64,000 nucleotides of DNA from JAJPHF01 sp035293805 (GTDB lineage Bacteria; Chloroflexota; UBA6077; JAJPHF01): NCBI GenBank assembly GCA_035293805.1, contig DATGMD010000051.1, positions 211,194-275,193 on the forward strand, written 5' to 3'. Positions 49,321 through 56,733 of this stretch are shown here, piece by piece (positions within the stretch are counted from its first letter, which is position 1; each line of letters opens with the position of its first letter). The translations under genes were made by a program, and so were the position numbers. Below the pieces are notes generated by a model. That model made no database searches. It worked only from the letters and a program-made list of their open reading frames with translations, and was not told where the DNA came from.

Positions 49321-49638
49321 ATGGCCACCAAGCAACCGCATCTCCTCGACGTCGACGAGGCCGAGCTGGCGGACCTGGAGCAGCGCGTGCTCGTCACGCG
49401 CCGCTTCCTCAACCACCAGGAGCGCGAGCTGAAGGCGGCGAAGGAGCGCCACAAGGCCGCCGAAGCTGCCTACGAGCAGGCGCTCGCCGCGTGGGGCCAC
49501 GCACTCTACGGCGACGACTGGGACGGCACCGGCCTGCCGCCGACCGACGCCGCGGCGGCGCCCGACGGCGAGGAGCCGCCCGCGCGCAGCCACGGCGCGG
49601 TGATCGACGGCCAGGCCGTCGTCGTAGCGGATCGCTAG
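49321..49638 (+). CDS. Phage coiled-coil protein (105 aa)
   Basis: This 105-residue acidic protein has a heptad-like helix (about 12-58). Its start region repeats that of the ParB gene: CGAAAGGAG, a GCCGCGTAC leader and MAT as first residues. Function unknown. Confidence 0.55.
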   Translation: MATKQPHLLDVDEAELADLEQRVLVTRRFLNHQERELKAAKERHKAAEAAYEQALAAWGHALYGDDWDGTGLPPTDAAAAPDGEEPPARSHGAVIDGQAVVVADR

Positions 49639-49641
49639 CCG

Positions 49642-49998
49642 ATGGGGCGCCGCTGGGAGCTGTGCATCAACCACATGCCGCCGAACCTGCTCAACGCGCG
49701 GCTGATCCCCCAGGCGCGCGCCCGCATCACGGCCGAATGGCGCGCCCGGGCCTACGTCGAGGCGCGGCTCGCGCGGATCCCGCCGCTGGCCCGCGTGCGC
49801 CTCTCGGCCGTCTTCACCCGCCGCGCGCTGAACGTGGCCGATCCCGATGGGGATATGGCCCGGCTCAAGCCCCTCGCCGACGGCCTGCGCGATGCCGGCG
49901 TCATCCACAACGACACGCGCCGCTTTGTCGAGTGGGGGCCGGTCACCGAAGAGCACGGCCGCCCCGGCGTCCGCCTGATCGTGGAAGAGCTGCCCTGA
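49642..49998 (+). CDS. RusA-like Holliday junction resolvase
   Basis: This 118-residue protein is RusA-like: ALNVADPDGDMARLKPLADG contains the conserved Asp set (about residues 67-80) and GVIHNDTRR the following Asp. RusA resolves Holliday junctions made during recombination, matching the nearby RecT. It starts four bases after the previous stop. Confidence 0.8.
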   Translation: MGRRWELCINHMPPNLLNARLIPQARARITAEWRARAYVEARLARIPPLARVRLSAVFTRRALNVADPDGDMARLKPLADGLRDAGVIHNDTRRFVEWGPVTEEHGRPGVRLIVEELP

Positions 49999-50020
49999 TC
50001 CTGCGAAAGGAGCCGCGTAC

Positions 50021-51859
50021 ATGGCGACCACTGCCCCGCATCCGACCAAGCGCCGACGCTCGCTATGCCAGCCCGCGTGCCTCGGAGGCGACCCCTGCTC
50101 GTCGTGCGGCTGGACGCGCGCGGAGCGGGAAGCCGAGGAGAGAACGCTGGCGACCAGCGCTGCCCGGCCCCAAGATTCCGCGCGGAATAGCGTCCGCGAC
50201 GATCACCTGCCGCTGGTGATCGGCCTCGCGCCCGATCGCATCCGGCCGAACCCGCGCAACCCGCGCCGCCACTTCGACGAGGCGGCGCTCGCCGAGCTGG
50301 CCGCATCCATCCGGCAGCACGGCGTGCTTGAGCCCATCCTCGTGCGACCGCTCAGCGACGACGATCCCGCCCACGAGGACTACGAGCTGATCGCCGGCGA
50401 GCGCCGCTGGCGGGCCGCGCTCCTCGCGGAGCGGGCCGAGATCCCCTGCCGCGTGCTCGAGGGGCTCAGCGACGACGAGGCGCTCAAGCTGACGCTGATC
50501 GAGAACCTGCAGCGCCAGGACCTCGATCCCGTCGAGGAGGCCGAGGGCTACCGCGCGCTCGCTGACACGGGGCTCCGCCAGGCGGAGATCGCCGCAGCGG
50601 TCCACCGCTCGCAGCCGTCCGTGGCCAACCGCCTGCGCCTCCTCAAGCTGCCCGACGGCGTGCGGGAGCGGATCCGCCGCGGCGAGCTGACGGCCGCGCA
50701 CGGCGTCGCGCTGGCTCGGTTCGAGAAGTTCCCGAAAGTCGTCGAGCTGCTCGCCGACGACGCGGTGCAGCACGGGCGGACATCGAAGGACCTCGAGCGC
50801 GGCATCCCGCAAGCCTACGCGCTCACGAGCGCCGGCGCGGCCGTGGTGGTGCGCGAGTGGGAGGCCAAGTTCAAGCTGGCCGAGCACTGCTACAAGTGCC
50901 CCTTCGGCGCCTACCAGAACGGCCTCTGCCTCAAGCCCGAGCACTACCAGCAGCTCCAGGACCTCGCCCTCGTCGAGCGCCAGGCGAAGGCCAAGGCGGC
51001 GATCCAGGAGGCGGAGCAGGCGGGCACGCTGTTGCAGGAGCGCACGCTGAACCCCGGCGACTATCGGGAGGTCCGCGAGGATGTGCGGCCCGACCATTGG
51101 GCCGCACCCCCGACCGGCTGCTCGGCCGCCTGCGAGTGCCGGCACACGCTCGTCGGCCGCGATGGCGAGCCGCTGACCGTCTGCACCAACGTCGCCAAGA
51201 TCGAGGAGCTACGCCGCCTCGACGCGAAGCGCGCCGCGGCCCAGCGGAAGCAGGCGCTCGCCGCGGACCTGGAGCGCCTGCACAGCGCGCTGGCCGGGAC
51301 GCTGGTCGGCGACGCGCGTGCTCTGGCCATCATCGCCGCCCACATCTGCGGCAGCACCAACATGGACGTGCTGCGCCCCCTCTGGGAGCGGTACGGCCTG
51401 CCGGTGCCCATGCCGAAGGGCAGCGCCGAGGCCCGCGAGCTGTACGCGCAGCTCGCCGAGCGCCCGCCGGGGGCGCTGCTCAAGCTGACGCTGGGCGTCA
51501 TCCTCGCGGCCGAGCTGCAGATGCACCACGGCTACGGCGGCTACTACCAGCCCGGCGGCTCCCCGTGCGCCCACTGGTACGCCGGCATCGGCGCGCCCGC
51601 GCCCGAGCGCCAGGCGCCTGAGAACCTGAGTGTCGTGCCGATGGAAGACCACGAGACGGAAGAAAAGTACCTCGAGCGGTTAGGCGCGGCCGACTGCGTG
51701 GAGTGCGGCGATACATACCGCACCAGCGACCTGGTGGAGGGTCGCTGCCCGCCGTGCAACGCGGGATACGCGCCCGAGATCTGCGAGGCCTGCGGCGAGA
51801 CGGAGTGCTACGGCACCTGCAGCGCGGCGCTGCTCGGCGAGGGGGCCGACGATGAGTGA
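50021..51859 (+). CDS. parB: Phage ParB-type protein with long C-terminal zinc-binding region
   Basis: This 612-residue protein has an N-terminal Cys cluster (CQPACLGGDPCSSCG), a ParB nuclease/CTPase-like domain with ERRWRAALLAE and IENLQRQDLDP (about 120-170), a helix-turn-helix with EIAAAVHRSQPSVANRLR (about 190-210), and a 350-residue C-terminal half with several more Cys clusters, far longer than standard ParB. It could segregate a plasmid-like phage form or regulate genes. A 14-base palindrome lies in its own gene (50175-50188). Its stop overlaps the next start. Confidence 0.85.
   Translation: MATTAPHPTKRRRSLCQPACLGGDPCSSCGWTRAEREAEERTLATSAARPQDSARNSVRDDHLPLVIGLAPDRIRPNPRNPRRHFDEAALAELAASIRQHGVLEPILVRPLSDDDPAHEDYELIAGERRWRAALLAERAEIPCRVLEGLSDDEALKLTLIENLQRQDLDPVEEAEGYRALADTGLRQAEIAAAVHRSQPSVANRLRLLKLPDGVRERIRRGELTAAHGVALARFEKFPKVVELLADDAVQHGRTSKDLERGIPQAYALTSAGAAVVVREWEAKFKLAEHCYKCPFGAYQNGLCLKPEHYQQLQDLALVERQAKAKAAIQEAEQAGTLLQERTLNPGDYREVREDVRPDHWAAPPTGCSAACECRHTLVGRDGEPLTVCTNVAKIEELRRLDAKRAAAQRKQALAADLERLHSALAGTLVGDARALAIIAAHICGSTNMDVLRPLWERYGLPVPMPKGSAEARELYAQLAERPPGALLKLTLGVILAAELQMHHGYGGYYQPGGSPCAHWYAGIGAPAPERQAPENLSVVPMEDHETEEKYLERLGAADCVECGDTYRTSDLVEGRCPPCNAGYAPEICEACGETECYGTCSAALLGEGADDE
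50175..50188. promoter_or_regulatory. Candidate parS-like palindrome, copy 1
   Basis: ATTCCGCGCGGAAT is a perfect 14-base palindrome inside the parB gene. A near copy with one symmetric pair broken lies at 57002. Confidence 0.4.
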
Positions 51860-52286
51860 TCGCTCAGCCATCGAGTGGACGGACGCGACGTGCCGCAAAT
51901 GCGGCCATCGCGGGCCGGCAAGCGACTTTCCAGCCGACCGGCGAACAGAGTGCAAGTCTTGCAAGAACGCGCGCGCTCGCGGCCGCTATCAGCGACGTCC
52001 GGCCCTTCGATTCGGCCCGCCGCCCGCGGCGCCGCGAGATGGCGACAAGCGCCAGGCCCGCAAGCGCGTCAATCAGCTCGTCCTCTCCGGTAAGCTGCCT
52101 CGCCCTGGCGACCTGCCCTGCGCGGACTGCGGACACGTCGGCGCTGATCGCCGGCACGAGTACGACCACTATCGTGGCTACGCCGCCGAGCACCACCTGG
52201 CGGTCCAGGCGGTCTGCAGCGTGTGTCATCACCGCCGCGAAGAGGAGCGCGGCGAGGTGTTCTGGAGGAAGCGGCATGTCGGCTAG
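51852..52286 (+). CDS. HNH-like zinc protein with a Gp68-type N-terminus
   Basis: This 144-residue protein has a zinc-ribbon (CRKCG...CKSC) and a treble-clef HNH-like region (CADCG, YDHYRGYAAEHH, CSVCHHRR), as in phage HNH homing endonucleases. Its first 13 residues, SDRSAIEWTDAT, are the hallmark start of DUF5131/Gp68 proteins, which the next gene also begins with (TAIEWATASW). It therefore looks like a chimera made when an HNH gene joined a Gp68 start. It overlaps parB by 8 bases and the next gene by 11. Confidence 0.7.
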   Translation: MSDRSAIEWTDATCRKCGHRGPASDFPADRRTECKSCKNARARGRYQRRPALRFGPPPAAPRDGDKRQARKRVNQLVLSGKLPRPGDLPCADCGHVGADRRHEYDHYRGYAAEHHLAVQAVCSVCHHRREEERGEVFWRKRHVG

Positions 52287-53238
52287 GACTGCCATTGAAT
52301 GGGCTACGGCATCGTGGAATCCGCTCCGGGGCACCCTCGGCCGGCACTACTGCATCAAGCTGTCGCCCGGCTGCGACCACTGCTACGCCTCGACCATGAA
52401 TCGCCGCCTGAGCCGGCTCGCCTATCCCGCCGCGGCGGATGTCATGATCCAGGACGGCCAGATCCTCGCCAAGCAGGTCGGCGTCGTGACCGACCGCGTG
52501 CGGCTCGACCGGCGCGTGCTCGCCGAGCCGATCCGCTGGCGGCAGCCGCGGCGGGTGTTCGTGTGCAGCATGACGGACCTCTTCGGCGAGTGGGTCCCGG
52601 ACGCGTGGATCGCCGAGGTCTTCGGGGTGATGGCCGCGACGCCCCACCACACCTACATGGTCCTCACCAAGCGGCCCCATCGCATGGCGCGCTTCGTGGA
52701 CGCACTGTACTCGGAGCGCTTCGAGTGGGAGCACTACATCCGCGCCTGGGTGGAGAGCGCCGAGGGCGACGAGCGCGACGACCTGGAGATGCACGACTTC
52801 TTCAGCCACGTCTGGCTCGGCGTGACGGTGGAGAGCGACGCCTACGCCTGGCGGGCGAAGGTGCTGGCGGAGATCCCCGCGGCCGTGCGGTGGGTCAGCG
52901 CCGAACCGCTGCTCGGGCCGCTGCCGTCGCTCGACTTGAGCCGGGTGAACTGGGTAGTTGTGGGTGGCGAGAGCGGCGGCCCGCCCGCGCGGCGGCTGAT
53001 TGAGCCTATCGGCGATCCCGGCCCAGACCGCTTGCGCAGCATGACCTTCCCCACGAAGTGGCAGCCCAAGGCGGAAGCCCTGGCCTGGGTGCGCGATCTC
53101 CGCGACCGGGCCCAGGCCGCCGGCACGGCGTTCTTCTTCAAGCAATGGGGCGGCCCACATCCGAAGAGCGGGGGGCGGCTGCTGGATCGCCGCGCCTGGG
53201 ATGAGTACCCGACGCCGCGCCAGGCGGTGGCCGTATGA
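52276..53238 (+). CDS. DUF5131 (phage Gp37/Gp68) protein
   Basis: This 320-residue protein matches phage Gp37/Gp68: IEWATASWNP at the start, LSPGCDHCYA (about residue 33), VFVCSMTDLFGEWVP near 95, VLTKRPHRM near 130 and WVSAEPLLGPL near 200. The Cys-x2-Cys with spacing resembles a radical-SAM-like iron-sulfur site. Function is unproven. The gene order HNH-Gp68 suggests invasion at its start. GGAGG and AAGCGGC precede the ATG 52276. Confidence 0.88.
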   Translation: MSARTAIEWATASWNPLRGTLGRHYCIKLSPGCDHCYASTMNRRLSRLAYPAAADVMIQDGQILAKQVGVVTDRVRLDRRVLAEPIRWRQPRRVFVCSMTDLFGEWVPDAWIAEVFGVMAATPHHTYMVLTKRPHRMARFVDALYSERFEWEHYIRAWVESAEGDERDDLEMHDFFSHVWLGVTVESDAYAWRAKVLAEIPAAVRWVSAEPLLGPLPSLDLSRVNWVVVGGESGGPPARRLIEPIGDPGPDRLRSMTFPTKWQPKAEALAWVRDLRDRAQAAGTAFFFKQWGGPHPKSGGRLLDRRAWDEYPTPRQAVAV

Positions 53239-53666
53239 CGACGCCGCTGTTTGATCGGCCCTGCGTCGATTCCGACTGCACCGCCTGCCATCCGCGCGCG
53301 GTGCGCCCGATGCCGCTCCCCGGCTATCGGCGGCTCACCTGTGCGCGGTGCCAGGCCCCGTTTGACGTTCTGGACGTCAAACGGGAGGCCGCCTTGCCGC
53401 ACTACTGCTCGGAGGCCTGCCGGGTCGCTCCCGCGACTTCGGAAGTCGCTCGAGCGACTCCGGCGCCCGCGGCCGAATGCCAGCGCTACGTCTCGGCGCC
53501 TGCGGCGGATGGCGGCGCGATCCTCGGGCCGTGCGGCCGACCCGCGATCGCGCACCTGGCGAACGGCGAGCCGCGTTGCCTGGAGCATGCGCCCCGCGCG
53601 GCCCTGGTGCAGCGCGTGCGGGCGCTGACGCTGCGCCTGGCCCAGCTCGAAGGGAGGGCGCGCTAA
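53235..53666 (+). CDS. Phage zinc-finger-like protein with embedded palindromes
   Basis: This 143-residue protein has several Cys/His pairs (DCTACH, CARCQAP, YCSEAC, CLEHAP), so it likely binds zinc in two sites. Its DNA carries two inverted-repeat blocks, at 53358-53384 and 53433-53459. Its start overlaps the Gp68 stop by four bases (ATGA) and its stop the next ATG. Function unknown. Confidence 0.6.
   Translation: MTTPLFDRPCVDSDCTACHPRAVRPMPLPGYRRLTCARCQAPFDVLDVKREAALPHYCSEACRVAPATSEVARATPAPAAECQRYVSAPAADGGAILGPCGRPAIAHLANGEPRCLEHAPRAALVQRVRALTLRLAQLEGRAR
53358..53384. repeat. 11-base perfect inverted repeat inside a phage gene
   Basis: CCGTTTGACGT (53358-53368) and ACGTCAAACGG (53374-53384) flank TCTGG. 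In RNA this is a strong hairpin within the coding sequence. Confidence 0.6.
53433..53459. repeat. Two overlapping perfect palindromes
   Basis: GCGACTTC-G-GAAGTCGC (53433-53449) overlaps AGTCGCTC-GAGCGACT (53444-53459). Both are perfect. They are 50 bases after the previous inverted repeat. Confidence 0.6.
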
Positions 53667-53890
53667 TGGAGGGCGTCTGGGTGGCCGCGGTGCTCTACGC
53701 TGCGGGCACCGTCGGCACGGCGTTCGTGTTGGAGCTGCGCGGCGCGCTGGATGCGCACGACCGCGCCCTCGTGGCCGTGTTCTGGCCGCTGGCGGTCCTG
53801 ATCGGGGGCGGCCTGGTGCTGGCTGGCGTCGGCCGCGACATGGCCCACTGGTGCCTCGGCGACGGCGCGGAGGAGGTCGGGCGGCGATGA
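53666..53890 (+). CDS. Phage two-helix membrane protein (74 aa)
   Basis: This 74-residue protein has two hydrophobic segments (about 5-25 and 40-60) separated by a short charged loop (RGALDAHDR). It starts on the last base of the previous stop (TAATG). Possibly a holin-like or accessory membrane protein, but its place amid early genes argues against lysis. Confidence 0.6.
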   Translation: MEGVWVAAVLYAAGTVGTAFVLELRGALDAHDRALVAVFWPLAVLIGGGLVLAGVGRDMAHWCLGDGAEEVGRR

Positions 53891-54180
53891 ACGAGCCCCT
53901 GCGCATCCTAGAGTCGGTCATCGGCAACATGGAGGCGGATACGGCGATCCAGATCGGCCCCGCCGAGTGGGCGGCGGTGTGGGCGAGTGCGCCCATCTCC
54001 GCGCGGGGTAGCGGCCGGCTCATCATTCCGCCCGGCATGGTGCTGCGCGTCGAGGCCGTCCTGGAGTCCGAAGCGGCCCACGCCGAGCGCGTCTGCGAGG
54101 CGCGCTACGGCGACCCCGATTCGTCGCGTTTCCGGATCGTGGACGTGGCGGTCGACTCGGACGCGGAGCCGCGGCCATGA
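53887..54180 (+). CDS. Phage hypothetical protein (97 aa)
   Basis: This 97-residue acidic protein has a central ISARGSGRLIIPPGMVL stretch of beta character. It overlaps the previous stop (ATGA) and the next start (ATGA). No family is recognised. Confidence 0.5.
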   Translation: MNEPLRILESVIGNMEADTAIQIGPAEWAAVWASAPISARGSGRLIIPPGMVLRVEAVLESEAAHAERVCEARYGDPDSSRFRIVDVAVDSDAEPRP

Positions 54181-54671
54181 GCCCCTACGCGGAGCACACC
54201 ACGGTCCCGGCCGATCGCTCCCGGGCCGAGCTGGAGCGGACCCTGGCCCGCTACGGGGCCGATCAGTTCGGCTACTTCTGGGAAGAGCAGGCCGGGCGCC
54301 AGAGCATCGTCGTGGGCTTCCGCATGCACAACCGGATGATCCGTTTCCGGCTGCACATGCCGAGCCGCGACGATCCGCAGTTCACGCGCGTCTCGGGCGG
54401 CTACCGCCAGCGCGCGGCGCACGTCGCCGAGCAGCGCTGGGAGCAGGCAACGCGCCAGCGCTGGCGCGCGCTGCTCCTGGTCGTCAAGGCCAAGCTGGAG
54501 GCGGTGGACGCCGGCATCTCGACGTTCGAGGACGAGTTCCTGAGCGCGACCCTGCTGCCCGATGGCAGCACGGTCGGCGAGTGGGCCAAGCCCCAGCTCG
54601 ACGCGGCCTATGCGCGCGGCCTGATGCCCGGGCGGATGCTGCTGGCGCTGCCCGAGCCGAAGGGAGAGTGA
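54177..54671 (+). CDS. Phage conserved protein (164 aa)
   Basis: This 164-residue protein has FGYFWEEQAGRQSIVVGFRM near the N-terminus and a helix-rich middle (RAAHVAEQRWEQATRQRWRA, cited in part). The layout recalls uncharacterised proteins from actinobacterial and Chloroflexota phages. It is coupled by ATGA overlaps at both ends. Confidence 0.55.
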   Translation: MSPYAEHTTVPADRSRAELERTLARYGADQFGYFWEEQAGRQSIVVGFRMHNRMIRFRLHMPSRDDPQFTRVSGGYRQRAAHVAEQRWEQATRQRWRALLLVVKAKLEAVDAGISTFEDEFLSATLLPDGSTVGEWAKPQLDAAYARGLMPGRMLLALPEPKGE

Positions 54672-54784
54672 TGACCACCGAGGCGCCCAAGCGAAGTCCC
54701 GGCCGACGCCGTGCCGCGCTGGTGGCGGCAGGCGGCCCAGGAGGCCAAGCGGGCCGCGCAAGTAGCCCGGGCGGAGGAGAGTGA
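54671..54784 (+). CDS. Very small phage gene, possibly frameshifted
   Basis: From the ATG at 54671 (overlapping the previous stop) 37 residues follow: a basic start (TTEAPKRSPGRRR) and then Gly/Ala repeats. In the +1 frame relative to it, the same DNA encodes a sounder-looking amphipathic helix, PRWWRQAAQEAKRAA, ending at TGA 54798-54800 right before the next gene. One base change near 54710 would join the two frames. It may be a frameshifted small gene or a programmed shift. Confidence 0.35.
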   Translation: MTTEAPKRSPGRRRAALVAAGGPGGQAGRASSPGGGE

Positions 54785-54790
54785 AAGCGA

Positions 54791-54982
54791 ATGGACCTGA
54801 CCGCTACCAGGCAACTCGACTTGCTGCCGCGGCGCCAGCCGTTGACGATCCGCCGGGACGGCGCGGGGCGCTACTGGGGCGAGTGCCCGGCCGGCCATCG
54901 GCTGCCGCTCTCAGCGCTGGAAGCCACGCACCGCCAGATGGAGCCGTGCCCCGCGTGCTGCGCCGAGCTGCTCGGCTGGTAG
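54791..54982 (+). CDS. Phage small zinc-ribbon-like protein (63 aa)
   Basis: This 63-residue protein has CPAGH and CPACC, a likely zinc ribbon, and a basic middle (TIRRDGAGRYWGE). A GGAGGAG site lies 15 bases ahead of the ATG. It is the last gene before the promoter-terminator block at 55.0 kb. Confidence 0.55.
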   Translation: MDLTATRQLDLLPRRQPLTIRRDGAGRYWGECPAGHRLPLSALEATHRQMEPCPACCAELLGW

Positions 54983-55017
54983 TGCGACTGGGGGAGTGCG
55001 TCAGCCCGCGCCGCTAA

Positions 55018-55047
55018 TTCGACCGAAGCCGCGCAGTCTGTTATAGT
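55018..55047 (+). promoter_or_regulatory. Candidate late promoter
   Basis: TATAGT (55042-55047) is preceded after 18 bases by TTCGAC (55018-55023), a weak -35. The sequence following the -10, GGGCCTAGCAACCTAAAG, recurs in modified form after a second TATACT at 57431. A strong terminator lies only 30 bases downstream. Confidence 0.5.
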
Positions 55048-55076
55048 GGGCCTAGCAACCTAAAGCGCGGCACCTC

Positions 55077-55120
55077 GCCGCCCGTGTCGTCCCCCTCGGG
55101 GACAGCGGGCGGCTTTTTTT
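55077..55120 (+). terminator. Strong intrinsic terminator with T7 tract
   Basis: GCCGCCCG...TCCCC and GGGGA...CGGGCGGC form a long stem with one small internal loop, followed by seven T at 55114-55120. It is the best intrinsic terminator in the window. It sits between the candidate promoter and the next gene, so it would stop transcription unless overcome. A second short hairpin, CTCCGTT-AC-AACGGAG, follows at 55125-55140. Confidence 0.8.
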
Positions 55121-55169
55121 GTTCTCCGTTACAACGGAGGGCGAAACGGCGTGAGAGGAGCAGCCCTCC

Positions 55170-55523
55170 GTGCGGATCGCGTGCGATTGTCGGAACACGC
55201 TCGGGCGGATCGTGGACGGGCTCCGCCTGGTGCAACACCGCGGCCGCCACGTCGCCGCCTGGGAGCTGCTGACCGTCACTTGCGAGACCTGCGCGGCGCA
55301 CCACGTCCTGCGCGACCCGGGCGTGCTGGATGCGACGGCGGAGCAGCTCGTCAACTGCCCGTGCGGCAATACGGTGGGCTCGCGCGTCGGCGACGTCTGG
55401 ATCTTCCGCCACCGCGGGCGGAAGTGGCTCGCGCGGCAGGTGGTCGTGATCCGCTGCGAGGACTGCGGCGCCACCACGCGCGGCGACGGGCCCTTGCCGA
55501 CGACCTCGGCCGCGGCGGCGTAA
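55170..55523 (+). CDS. Phage tandem zinc-ribbon protein (117 aa)
   Basis: This 117-residue protein is an internal duplication: CDCRNTLGRIVDG...QHRGRHVAAWELLTVTCETC and CPCGNTVGSRVGD...RHRGRKWLARQVVVIRCEDC, given here as matching landmarks. Each half is a complete two-CxC/CxxC zinc ribbon. It starts at GTG 55170; AGAGGAGCAG lies upstream. It is the first gene after the terminator. Confidence 0.65.
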   Translation: MRIACDCRNTLGRIVDGLRLVQHRGRHVAAWELLTVTCETCAAHHVLRDPGVLDATAEQLVNCPCGNTVGSRVGDVWIFRHRGRKWLARQVVVIRCEDCGATTRGDGPLPTTSAAAA

Positions 55524-55733
55524 ATGGTGGGCCTGGCCGCCGTCGCGTGCGTGCGCGACCGCCTGCGCTGCCCCGGCTGCCGGCGGCTCCGTCCCACGCT
55601 CTACGTCGGCGCCGACGACGCGCTCCGCTGCGCCGCCTGCACCGACGCGGCGCGCAACTTCGCGAAAGAACGGAAATCTGAAGTTCATGGCCCGCCGCCG
55701 CCTCCCCAAGTGTCTCGCCGCCGGCGAGCCTGA
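55524..55733 (+). CDS. Phage zinc-ribbon protein (69 aa)
   Basis: This 69-residue protein has two CxxC pairs (RCPGC, RCAAC) and a basic Pro-rich tail. It starts right after the stop of the preceding gene and overlaps the recombinase gene by 47 bases in another frame, so its end may be non-conserved. Confidence 0.5.
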   Translation: MVGLAAVACVRDRLRCPGCRRLRPTLYVGADDALRCAACTDAARNFAKERKSEVHGPPPPPQVSRRRRA

Positions 55734-56223
55734 ACGGCTCGTGCGGGCCTGCACGACCGACCGCGATCGGTTGCTGGTCGAGTGCGGCCTGTTCCTGGGG
55801 CTGCGCGTGAGTGAGCTGGTGCATCTCCAGATCGAGGAGGTGGACCTCGACGCGCGGCGGCTGCTGGTGAATCAGGGCAAGGGCGGCAAGGATCGCTACG
55901 TCCCGATCCCGCAGAAGCTGATGGCGGCGCTCGCGGCCTGGATCGGCAAGCGCACGGCGGGGCCGGTGTTCCTATCGCGGCTCGGCCGGGGGCTGACGAC
56001 GCGGGCCGTGCAGCAGATGCTCCAGGCGGCCGGCGAGCGCGCGGGCCTCCCGCGCCGGGTGACGCCCCACATGCTCCGGCACACCTACGCGACGCGCCTG
56101 CTGGAGCGCGGCGCGACGTTACGCGAGGTTCAGGAGCTGCTCGGCCATTCCAGCGTGGCCACGACCGAGCGCTACACCTGGGTGCTCACCGATCGGCTGC
56201 GTGGCGCGGTCGATCGTCTGTAG
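55687..56223 (+). CDS. Minimal tyrosine recombinase (catalytic domain only)
   Basis: This 178-residue protein is a full catalytic domain of a tyrosine recombinase: Arg in GLRVSELV, Lys in QGKGGKDRY, His-x2-Arg in HMLRHTYATR, His in LLGHSS and nucleophile Tyr in TERYTWV. The core-binding and arm domains are absent; only about 20 residues precede the catalytic fold. It could resolve phage multimers or act with another DNA-binding subunit. It is distinct from the integrase at the left end. Confidence 0.85.
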   Translation: MARRRLPKCLAAGEPERLVRACTTDRDRLLVECGLFLGLRVSELVHLQIEEVDLDARRLLVNQGKGGKDRYVPIPQKLMAALAAWIGKRTAGPVFLSRLGRGLTTRAVQQMLQAAGERAGLPRRVTPHMLRHTYATRLLERGATLREVQELLGHSSVATTERYTWVLTDRLRGAVDRL

Positions 56224-56236
56224 GAGGAGAGCGTCA

Positions 56237-56482
56237 ATGGCGAGCCTGGGCAATATCGAGATGACCATCCAAACGGAGTGGGGACCACGCCCGCGCGGCC
56301 TCTTCGAGGTCTGGATCATCGACCCGGAGAGCGGTGAGGAGGTCGCCTACCAGAGCGTCGTGGCCGCCAGCGAGGAGAATGCGCGGATGCGAGTGGTGCG
56401 CGAGTACTACCTCGCGCGCGACCTGGACGATTACGACATCATCTGCCGCCGCGTCGGCACCGTGCGGCCGAAGTCGGCATGA
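56237..56482 (+). CDS. Phage hypothetical protein (81 aa)
   Basis: This 81-residue acidic protein has the strand-rich FEVWIIDPESGEEVAYQSVVA, then a helix. GGAGGAGAG lies just upstream of the ATG at 56237. Its stop overlaps the next start (ATGA). Unrecognised. Confidence 0.55.
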   Translation: MASLGNIEMTIQTEWGPRPRGLFEVWIIDPESGEEVAYQSVVAASEENARMRVVREYYLARDLDDYDIICRRVGTVRPKSA

Positions 56483-56733
56483 GCGAGCAGCTCCATCCCC
56501 TCGTCGGCCAGCGCGTCCACTGCTACTACTGGCCCGAGCGCGCGCTGCCGATCGGCACGGGCCGCGTGCTGCAGATCGCCGGCGACTTTCTGGAGATCCA
56601 ACCGCTGACGACGCTGGCCGACGAGCCCGCCGCGCCCGACACCGAGCCGCTGTGGTGCAACCGCACGGACTTCGCCAGCCTGCGCGTGCTGCCCGCCGCG
56701 CCGAAGCGGCCGCGGCGCCGCCCGGCGGCGTGA
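56479..56733 (+). CDS. Phage hypothetical protein (84 aa)
   Basis: This 84-residue protein begins with GQRVHCYYWPERALPIGTGRV, strand-like in composition (cited in part), and ends in a basic Pro/Arg tail. Overlaps on both sides (ATGA, TGATG) show it is in a coupled operon. Unrecognised. Confidence 0.5.
   Translation: MSEQLHPLVGQRVHCYYWPERALPIGTGRVLQIAGDFLEIQPLTTLADEPAAPDTEPLWCNRTDFASLRVLPAAPKRPRRRPAA

Noticed and set aside
53666..53890. Holin
   Set aside because: Two membrane segments fit, but the gene is in an early operon, with no endolysin nearby, so the name is not supported.
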